Below the pieces are notes generated by a model. That model saw nothing but the letters and a program-made list of their open reading frames with translations. It did no database searches and had not been told where the DNA came from. DNA of 9,298 bases from an uncultured Lachnospiraceae bacterium (GTDB lineage Bacteria; Bacillota; Clostridia; Lachnospirales; Lachnospiraceae), in the NCBI GenBank assembly GCA_902784025.1, contig CACZTF010000237.1, forward strand, positions 1-9,298. The letters run 5' to 3'. Positions 1 through 5,276 of the stretch are shown one piece after another. A program made the position numbers and the translations under genes. How positions within the stretch are numbered: position 1 is the first letter of the stretch; each line of letters starts with the position of its first letter.

Positions 1-1113
1 AGCACCGTCTTTAACAGTCTCACCTGCTTTGGCAGCGCCATCCTTTACAGCTCCGCCTACGGCAGCAGCACCACCGGCAACAGATCCGCCGACCTTACCT
101 GCGCCGTCTTTAAGCTTTCCTCCGAGACCTGAAAGCTTTCCGCCGATACCGCCGGAGCCCTTACCTGCGTCATCTGCAGCGTCTTCAGCTGCATCAACAA
201 CATCATCTTTAACTTTGCCGCCGTTCTTTACGCTGCTTACGTCGTCCTTAATATCGGAGATACCGTCTTTAAAGTTATCTCCCATATTTGAGAAACTGTC
301 TTTTGCATCCCCAAAGAGATCCTTGTGATCGTCTTTCATATCATCGATAAGCTCCTTAGTGCTTCCGTTAAATGAGGTGATGTTACCATCTTTAAAGCGC
401 GCATAAGTACCGATCGTCTTTGTAAGAACCATGATAGTTGCAACTATACAGTAAATTGCAGCTGCAAGCGTGATAAAAAGTATTATCAAAAGAGGAATGA
501 TGGAAGCTGCCACACTTTTAGCCAGCTCGGTCCCAATAGCCTGGGCTTCTGCTTCTGTGATCTCCTTTCCTGATTCAACAAGAGAAGCAATAGCTCCTGC
601 TCCTGTTGCCAGCATGATGATATACATTATTATCCCTGCTGCAGCTACTATGATCCTGGAGATAAGATAGTTTTTCCAAGCATTTACACATTTGTGCGCA
701 TATGCCCTGTCGCCGTTTGCCTTCGCAACATCTGCGCAGCCGTTCATAAGACACTTTATCTTTAAAAGGTCTATGATCAGGAGTGCAACGACACTGATGA
801 TCATGATGATACCTATGAGAATACCATTGCGTGCTCCAACTGCTGCAGTAGTGATTATAACAAGAGCAGCAGAAACAATGATATCAAGTATCCAGAAGAG
901 TCTTGATTTTGCAAAATCCCTGTTAACAGCTGAAAGCTGTGAAAGTCCGATGATGGCGAGAACTATAGCACCTACGCCGATCCATCCCACAACAGACCCG
1001 AATACAGGAACGACGGATGTGAATGACTCACAGAAAATCGTAAAAAGCTCTATAAGCAGTGCTATAAAAACAAGAACAAGACCGCCGATAGAGGGTGAGT
1101 ATTTGTTAGACAT
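1..1113 (-). CDS. Six-helix membrane protein with Lys/Asp/Gly/Ala-rich tail (3' end outside window)
   Basis: I do not recognise this gene. The frame is open for 371 codons from an ATG at 1113-1111 to base 1 with no stop, so the C-terminus lies beyond the left edge. The start is well supported: AGGAGG (plus-strand 1121-1126) sits 7 bases upstream. The protein begins MSNKYSPSIGG. Hydrophobic helices lie at about residues 10-28, 33-58, 70-92, 96-117, 150-170 and 204-230. Between helices 4 and 5 is a hydrophilic segment with cysteines at 121, 126 and 142 and the stretch AHKCVNAWKNYL. From about residue 250 the chain becomes hydrophilic and repetitive: first Asp/Lys-rich (KDDHKDLFGDAKDSF), then Gly/Ala/Lys-rich (GGKLKDGAGKVGG, GAVKDGAAKAGETVKDG). 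Such a tail resembles LEA-like or amphipathic-helix low-complexity regions, which is an analogy and not a family assignment. It is transcribed divergently from pdxS. Function unknown; that it is a real gene is nearly certain. Confidence 0.85.
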   Translation of the reverse strand, partial: MSNKYSPSIGGLVLVFIALLIELFTIFCESFTSVVPVFGSVVGWIGVGAIVLAIIGLSQLSAVNRDFAKSRLFWILDIIVSAALVIITTAAVGARNGILIGIIMIISVVALLIIDLLKIKCLMNGCADVAKANGDRAYAHKCVNAWKNYLISRIIVAAAGIIMYIIMLATGAGAIASLVESGKEITEAEAQAIGTELAKSVAASIIPLLIILFITLAAAIYCIVATIMVLTKTIGTYARFKDGNITSFNGSTKELIDDMKDDHKDLFGDAKDSFSNMGDNFKDGISDIKDDVSSVKNGGKVKDDVVDAAEDAADDAGKGSGGIGGKLSGLGGKLKDGAGKVGGSVAGGAAAVGGAVKDGAAKAGETVKDGA

Positions 1114-1157
1114 GATGATACCTCCTTTTTATAAATTGTTAATTTTTTCATAAGTCA

Positions 1158-1186
1158 ATTTTAATATTTTTTTTATAAATTTGCAA
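1158..1186 (-). promoter_or_regulatory. Candidate sigma-A promoter for the minus-strand membrane protein (proximal)
   Basis: Read on the minus strand, TTGCAA (plus 1181-1186) is followed by exactly 17 bases and then TAAAAT (plus 1158-1163), five of six bases matching the -10 consensus. Transcription would start near 1151 and give a leader of about 38 bases before the ATG. In DNA this AT-rich chance matches are common, so this is one of three candidates. Confidence 0.45.
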
Positions 1187-1252
1187 GTGTTTTTTTTAAC
1201 AAATGAGCATTTTTTATAAAAAAAATTATGTAGGAAATCAGAGTTTAACAGT

Positions 1253-1300
1253 ATTATAAGCGGTGATACGATCTTATCCAAACGGTATACACGGTGTCAA
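1253..1300 (-). promoter_or_regulatory. Two overlapping distal promoter candidates for the minus-strand gene
   Basis: On the minus strand, TTGACA (plus 1295-1300) is followed after 18 bases by TAAGAT (plus 1271-1276). Overlapping it, TTGGAT (plus 1276-1281) is followed after 17 bases by a perfect TATAAT (plus 1253-1258). Either would give a leader of well over 100 bases. They may be alternatives to, or act together with, the proximal candidate at 1158-1186. Confidence 0.45.
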
Positions 1301-1336
1301 AAGAAGTAAAATAATAAAAAAAACGAAATCTGGCCA

Positions 1337-1365
1337 TTGCAATAATTTCTATGATATATTATCAT
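1337..1365 (+). promoter_or_regulatory. Candidate pdxS promoter with palindrome over the -10 box
   Basis: TTGCAA (1337-1342) and TATCAT (1360-1365, five of six matches to TATAAT) are separated by exactly 17 bases. The expected start of transcription is near 1372, giving a leader of about 75 bases. The -10 box forms the right arm of an inverted repeat, ATGATA-TAT-TATCAT (1351-1365), which could be an operator. No regulator gene is visible next to it. Confidence 0.5.
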
Positions 1366-1436
1366 TTTTATGTTTTTAATTTTCAGACACAACAAAATGC
1401 GTTATAAAAAGATGATGACAGCATTTACAGATTATC

Positions 1437-1442
1437 GGAGGA
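1437..1442 (+). promoter_or_regulatory. pdxS ribosome binding site
   Basis: GGAGGA lies 5 bases before the ATG at 1448. It decides the start against the upstream in-frame ATG at 1370, which has no such sequence before it. Confidence 0.8.
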
Positions 1443-1447
1443 ATAAC

Positions 1448-2320
1448 ATGACTAAAAAGAAAATGTTTGACAAGAAGCTTGCAGAGAGTCTTAAGGGAAG
1501 GGTTATCATGGATGTTACGGATCCGGAACAGGCGAAGATCGCCGAGGAGGCCGGTGCAGGAGCAGTTATGGCCCTGGAGAGGGTTCCTGCAGACATACGT
1601 GCGGCAGGGGGAGTTTCCCGTATGAGCGATCCTGCTATGATCAAAGAGATCCAGGAAACGGTTTCCATACCCGTTATGGCAAAATGCAGGATCGGTCATT
1701 TTGTCGAGGCACAGATCCTTGAAGCCATAGGGGTAGACTATATAGACGAAAGCGAGGTTCTTACGCCGGCCGATGATGTTTATCATATAGAAAAGAGCAA
1801 GTTCTTCGCTCCTTTTGTATGCGGTGCGAGAAATCTGGGTGAAGCACTCAGGAGGATCGCAGAGGGAGCTTCCATGATAAGGACAAAAGGAGAAGCCGGA
1901 ACAGGTGATGTGGTACAGGCAGTAAGGCATCTCAGAGAGATCAACTCACAGATAGCAGAGATCAGATCTCACAGAGAGGATGAGCTTTATGTAGATGCAA
2001 AAGAACTTCAGGTACCTGTAGAACTTATAAGGTACGTACACGATAACGGCAAGCTTCCCGTACCTAACTTTTCAGCCGGGGGTGTGGCTACTCCTGCAGA
2101 TGCTGCTCTGATGAGACAGTTAGGTGCGGAAGGCGTGTTTGTCGGATCAGGTATTTTTAAGTCAGGTGATCCTGCAAAGAGAGCGGCCGCTATAGTAAAG
2201 GCTGTGGAAAACTATGATAAGCCCAAGGTGCTGGCAGAATTATCCGAAAACCTGGGTGAGGCCATGGTCGGTATAAATGAAGAAGAGATAAAGATCATCA
2301 TGGCAGAACGAGGTGTATGA
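1448..2320 (+). CDS. pdxS: Pyridoxal 5'-phosphate synthase lyase subunit PdxS
   Basis: PdxS makes pyridoxal 5'-phosphate directly from ribose 5-phosphate, glyceraldehyde 3-phosphate and ammonia. The ammonia normally comes from the glutaminase partner PdxT. It is a cytoplasmic (beta/alpha)8-barrel that assembles as a dodecamer. The 290-residue product has the family's usual length and very conserved motifs: MDVTDPEQA with Asp22, VMAKCRIGH with Lys79 (equivalent to the ribose-phosphate-binding Lys81 of Bacillus subtilis PdxS), IRTKGEAGTG with Lys147 (equivalent to Lys149), and the phosphate-binding loops NFSAGGVATPADAAL and GVFVGSGIFKSGDP. The start at 1448 is chosen because GGAGGA (1437-1442) lies 5 bases upstream and because family members begin at this point. 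The in-frame ATG at 1370 would add 26 non-conserved residues. No pdxT follows; the next gene starts after its own promoter. The identification is essentially certain. Confidence 0.97.
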   Translation: MTKKKMFDKKLAESLKGRVIMDVTDPEQAKIAEEAGAGAVMALERVPADIRAAGGVSRMSDPAMIKEIQETVSIPVMAKCRIGHFVEAQILEAIGVDYIDESEVLTPADDVYHIEKSKFFAPFVCGARNLGEALRRIAEGASMIRTKGEAGTGDVVQAVRHLREINSQIAEIRSHREDELYVDAKELQVPVELIRYVHDNGKLPVPNFSAGGVATPADAALMRQLGAEGVFVGSGIFKSGDPAKRAAAIVKAVENYDKPKVLAELSENLGEAMVGINEEEIKIIMAERGV

Positions 2321-2380
2321 CAGTATGTACGCATGTCACAGCTGATGATGATAATATAATGAAGCATATCGTCCTTCCTC

Positions 2381-2408
2381 TTGACACAATCGGCATATGG
2401 TATATACT
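2381..2408 (+). promoter_or_regulatory. Strong sigma-A promoter upstream of the AtpI-like gene
   Basis: A perfect -35 box TTGACA (2381-2386) is followed after 16 bases by TATACT (2403-2408), five of six bases matching the -10 consensus. Transcription should begin near 2415. The -35 box contains the TTG that could be mistaken for a start codon of the following reading frame; being upstream of the transcript, it cannot serve as one if this promoter is the one used. This promoter probably serves the AtpI-like gene, the extracytoplasmic protein gene and uvrA. Confidence 0.7.
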
Positions 2409-2433
2409 TGTGGATATGTAAAAAAACGGGGAT

Positions 2434-2452
2434 GTACCGGATATTCCGGTAC
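2434..2452 (+). promoter_or_regulatory. Perfect 8-bp hairpin in the leader (GTACCGGA-TAT-TCCGGTAC)
   Basis: The arms GTACCGGA (2434-2441) and TCCGGTAC (2445-2452) are perfectly complementary around a TAT loop. The hairpin begins about 20 bases after the predicted transcription start and ends 12 bases before the ATG at 2465. It also abuts the alternative ATG at 2432. On the plus strand only a short CTTT follows, so it is a poor terminator. It could stabilise the 5' end, control translation, or as DNA bind a protein. The function is inferred; the inverted repeat is directly visible. Confidence 0.65.
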
Positions 2453-2464
2453 GGGTCTTTATCC

Positions 2465-3097
2465 ATGAGTATTTTAAGAGCTATCAGGGATAAACTGGCA
2501 TCTATAGATGAAGTTGTTCCTGTATTGGTATTTTTCGAAATGATATATCTGGCAGTGGGTCAGTTCATCATATGGGTGATCCTGCCGGTAGATAAGCCGT
2601 ATGTTGCTTTAGGTTTTGCCATAGGGGTTGGCTTTGCAGTGCTTAGCTCTATCCAAAACTCCATGCTGCTCAGAGGTGCGCTTTCGCGTGGTAAGCGTAA
2701 AACCGCATCGGCAGGCATGGTTATTTTTATGCTTATAAGAATAGCAGCCATAAGTGCGATCATAATACTTGCGATCAGGTTTAAGTTCTGCAGTGCCGTA
2801 GCTGTGCTGGTGGGAGTATTGGCGATACAGGCCGGGGTTTATTTTGAACCTATGGTGAGAAAGCGCAGAGAGAAAAAAGAAAAAGCGCTTAAAGAGGCTC
2901 AGAACACAGAAGCCTGCACGAATGTCAGGGATATGTCATCAGAGCTTATAGAAGATTCCCGGCATATTGAGGAGGATTCCGGCGGAAACGGACCGGAGCG
3001 GGAGACGTATCATACATATGAGAAAGAGCTACAGGAAAACCTACAAGAAAACCTACAAGAAGATGCGCAAGGTTCAGAAGGAGATAGAAGCCGGTAA
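2465..3097 (+). CDS. Small four-helix membrane protein, ATP synthase subunit I-like (tentative)
   Basis: The 210-residue product has helices at about residues 16-40, 45-65, 84-104 and 109-128, then a basic stop (MVRKRREKKEKALK) and a long hydrophilic, acidic C-terminal tail. The order of features (a first helical pair, a central segment NSMLLRGALSRGKRKTASAG, a second pair ending in GVLAIQAGVYFEPMVRK) resembles the AtpI or ATP synthase subunit I-like proteins that precede atpB in many Firmicutes. No ATP synthase genes follow here, so the assignment is tentative. The start is uncertain. ATG 2465 is preferred because the leader hairpin then lies outside the coding region, but ATG 2432 (11 residues longer) is possible and neither has a clear ribosome binding site. 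The TTG at 2381 is part of the promoter. The end of the gene overlaps the next gene out of frame for 80 bases, which suggests translational coupling. Confidence 0.6.
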   Translation: MSILRAIRDKLASIDEVVPVLVFFEMIYLAVGQFIIWVILPVDKPYVALGFAIGVGFAVLSSIQNSMLLRGALSRGKRKTASAGMVIFMLIRIAAISAIIILAIRFKFCSAVAVLVGVLAIQAGVYFEPMVRKRREKKEKALKEAQNTEACTNVRDMSSELIEDSRHIEEDSGGNGPERETYHTYEKELQENLQENLQEDAQGSEGDRSR

Positions 3098-5183
3098 AAA
3101 AAGCTTCCCCAAGGTAACCCTTATTTTAATTATGTGTATTGCAGCAGCAGCTATAGTAGCGGCAGCTGTGATAGGAAATCTTTTTACGTCAGATAATCGT
3201 GAGAAAAATGAAGTGAGGACAGACTCTTCGGTTTCTATGGCAGGTGAAAAAGGTCTTCCTTATATAGAGATGCTTTTTGAGGACAGCTCTGTATACAATC
3301 GTCTGACAGGATATCAGTCCGACAGCTTCTCTAAAGAAGGAAAGGGATATTCCCTTACGGTACTTCCTGATGATCTCAGACAAAGGATCCTCATATCGGA
3401 ACCATTTGACAACGTGAAAGGTGTTTCTTATCAGGTGAGGGATATCAGCACCGGTGATCTTATAGAAGAAACGGAAGTAGAAGAGATCTACGAGACAGGA
3501 GGACTTACTGAGGCCGTTCTTAACATCAAAAATCTCATAAGCGCAAAAAAAGAATATAATCTCCAGATCAAGCTGGAAAGAGAGATCGCTCCGGCTCTTA
3601 TATACAATACAAGGATAGAGATTTTTGAAAACCCTGATGACATAAAGAAAGCCATTTTATTTGCGGACGATTTCATCAGCTATAGTTTATCTGATGACGA
3701 TACCGGATATATAGAAAGTGTCATAGATACCAAGACGACTACGGACTCCTTTAACTTCGCCACTACAGAGCTTATCAGTCCGGCCTCCCTGATAATGTGG
3801 AAGGGGCTGTCCCCCAAAAACGAAGAAAGGGCCATAGCTTCACTGGTAAGTGTAGACCAGGATGAAGTCCTTATCACGACAAGCTATGCTATAGGCGTGG
3901 GAAGCGAAAGCGGTGGCAAAGAGAGGGTGATCGTAAATGACGTTTTCACTATCGATGTGGACACGGAGGAGGAAGAAAAGACACTAAAAGGTTTTCAGCG
4001 CAAGGCTTACGAAACGGTTTCCGGAAACAAGCTGAAGATAAAGGAAGCCACCGTGCCCCTGGGATTTCAGGCTGATGAGGATATGCAGAGGATCTATTCG
4101 GAAGGAGGCCAGTACGTCTGTTTTGTAAACGGAGGTAATCTGTGGCGTATCTGTAATGGTACCGGAACGGAAAAAACAGGATTTGTACGGTTGTTTTCTT
4201 TTGAAAGAGAAGGAGAAAGTGAAGGGGAAGTCAGGACAGATCTCACTCCTCTGATAAAGACAGATCCCGACGGAAACATAGTTTCCTGTGAGAGCGGTTT
4301 CGGAATAAATATAATATCCGTGAAAGATAACGGTGATGTTACATTTGCAGTATACGGAGCATTTCCCGGTGGAGTCCATGCGGGAGAGAGCGGCATAGGC
4401 ATTTACGAGTACAAATCCGAAAAGGGTGTACTTTCAGAGATATTATTTGTCCGTACGTTTAAAGATATGGAAGCCATGAAGAGATTTGCGGCTGAAAGTT
4501 ATCTGAACGAGTACGGCGAGATGTTTGTGACGGTAGACGGCGCCGATCAAAAGATAAATGTGGATGACTACAGCAGGGAGACTGTTACCGGAACATCTGC
4601 AGACGGCAATATCTTTTATTCCGGCGACGCCTCTGTCATGGCGTATTCCCAAAGTGCTTCCGAGGTGCCGGGGATGTCTGACAGGATAGAGATATTTGAC
4701 AGGGATGAGGAGATCCTCAGCGGTATTTCTGCAAATGAAGGAGAAGATCTGAAAATACTGGGCTTCATGGAGGATGACATAGTTTACGGTATCGCAGGGG
4801 AGTCTGACCATGAGACCACCGTAGGAGGCGTGAAGAATTATTTTAAAAGGTTGATAATCGCTGACAGATACGGAAATGAAATAAAATCATACGGAGAAAA
4901 AAACGAGTATTACAGCGATATAAAGATATCCGGCGGATCACTGCAGTTTACTAAAGTAAAAAAGGAAAACGGAGAGTTCACGGCCGGAGAACAAACAGGT
5001 ATCGTAGCAAATAATCTTTATGAGGATGAACCCTTTGTGCTTCATTACGAATCCAGTGAAGAAAGACGGAAGGAGCTTTTCGGAACCTTTGAGAGAGGGG
5101 CGAATGACGGTGACAGAGTTACGATACTTACGGATTACGTTTATAACAGTGGAAATACCGTTGTTCTTGAGCAACAGAAATAA
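3018..5183 (+). CDS. Large membrane-anchored extracytoplasmic protein of unknown function
   Basis: I cannot assign a function. From ATG 3018 the product has 721 residues: a very basic cytoplasmic N-terminus of about 30 residues (RKSYRKTYKKTYKKMRK), one hydrophobic helix at about residues 32-55 (VTLILIMCIAAAAIVAAAVI), and then about 665 residues outside the membrane. The arrangement suggests a type II anchor rather than a cleaved signal peptide. The outer part is rich in Asp, Glu, Gly and beta-strand-like alternation (for example DGNIVSCESGFGINIISV, DGNIFYSGDASVMAYSQ, LKILGFMEDDIVYGIAGES), which suggests a beta-propeller or other repeated beta fold, though no repeat is clear enough to count. 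From memory it resembles conserved hypothetical proteins of Lachnospiraceae; a search is needed to confirm this. The start is uncertain: ATG 3018 has only a distant GGAG (3001-3004), and ATG 3063 and TTG 2967 are in frame. It overlaps the preceding gene and precedes uvrA by 93 bases. Confidence 0.8.
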   Translation: MRKSYRKTYKKTYKKMRKVQKEIEAGKKSFPKVTLILIMCIAAAAIVAAAVIGNLFTSDNREKNEVRTDSSVSMAGEKGLPYIEMLFEDSSVYNRLTGYQSDSFSKEGKGYSLTVLPDDLRQRILISEPFDNVKGVSYQVRDISTGDLIEETEVEEIYETGGLTEAVLNIKNLISAKKEYNLQIKLEREIAPALIYNTRIEIFENPDDIKKAILFADDFISYSLSDDDTGYIESVIDTKTTTDSFNFATTELISPASLIMWKGLSPKNEERAIASLVSVDQDEVLITTSYAIGVGSESGGKERVIVNDVFTIDVDTEEEEKTLKGFQRKAYETVSGNKLKIKEATVPLGFQADEDMQRIYSEGGQYVCFVNGGNLWRICNGTGTEKTGFVRLFSFEREGESEGEVRTDLTPLIKTDPDGNIVSCESGFGINIISVKDNGDVTFAVYGAFPGGVHAGESGIGIYEYKSEKGVLSEILFVRTFKDMEAMKRFAAESYLNEYGEMFVTVDGADQKINVDDYSRETVTGTSADGNIFYSGDASVMAYSQSASEVPGMSDRIEIFDRDEEILSGISANEGEDLKILGFMEDDIVYGIAGESDHETTVGGVKNYFKRLIIADRYGNEIKSYGEKNEYYSDIKISGGSLQFTKVKKENGEFTAGEQTGIVANNLYEDEPFVLHYESSEERRKELFGTFERGANDGDRVTILTDYVYNSGNTVVLEQQK
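3031..3062 (+). repeat. Short tandem repeat read in two frames
   Basis: The 12-base unit AGGAAAACCTAC / AAGAAAACCTAC followed by a partial AAGAAG lies inside the overlap of the two genes. In the frame of the AtpI-like gene it reads as ENLQ-ENLQ-E (acidic and polar); in the frame of the next gene it reads as KTYK-KTYK-K (basic). Confidence 0.75.
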
Positions 5184-5276
5184 GATAGAAAAAAAGGGAA
5201 GCAGCAACAGACATTTCTTATCAACCGGTATTCATCTTGATGTCAGGAACAGGGTTCATTTGTATGGGAGATACAC
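5184..5276 (+). other. Short gap before uvrA without terminator or clear promoter
   Basis: These 93 bases contain no hairpin with a T-run and no convincing -35/-10 pair, so read-through from the upstream gene into uvrA is likely. The uvrA ribosome binding site GGGAG (5266-5270) lies at its end, 6 bases before the ATG. Confidence 0.5.

Larger units (their letters stand above)
1114..1447. other. AT-rich divergent intergenic region
   Basis: This 334-base gap separates the divergently transcribed membrane-protein gene (minus) and pdxS (plus). It is very AT-rich, with homopolymer tracts: T6 at 1143-1148, T8 at 1167-1174, T8 at 1190-1197, T6 at 1210-1215 and A8 at 1218-1225. It carries promoter candidates for both directions, listed separately, and a palindrome over the pdxS -10 box. 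I see no small gene, tRNA or riboswitch-like fold in it. A frame continuous with pdxS opens at the ATG at 1370, but the pdxS start at 1448 is much better supported. Confidence 0.8.

Noticed and set aside
29..1153. Plus-strand frames at 29-328, 470-670 and 692-1153
   Set aside because: They lie opposite the minus-strand membrane protein, which is open for 371 codons with a strong ribosome binding site. Their translations are low-complexity mirror products and have no start signals.
1370..1447. N-terminal extension of PdxS from ATG 1370
   Set aside because: The 26 added residues do not resemble PdxS N-termini, and the ATG is at the predicted transcription start with no ribosome binding site. 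GGAGGA at 1437-1442 supports ATG 1448.
2381..2383. TTG as start codon of the AtpI-like gene
   Set aside because: It is part of a perfect TTGACA -35 box and would lie upstream of the transcript; there is also no ribosome binding site before it.
2434..2452. Hairpin as a rho-independent terminator of pdxS
   Set aside because: No T-run follows on the plus strand (only CTTT), and the hairpin lies after a strong promoter of the next gene.
3111..3182. Lipoprotein signal in the large extracytoplasmic protein (LILIMC)
   Set aside because: The residue before the cysteine is Met, and the cysteine is inside the hydrophobic helix rather than at its end, so it does not fit a lipobox. A simple membrane anchor is more likely.
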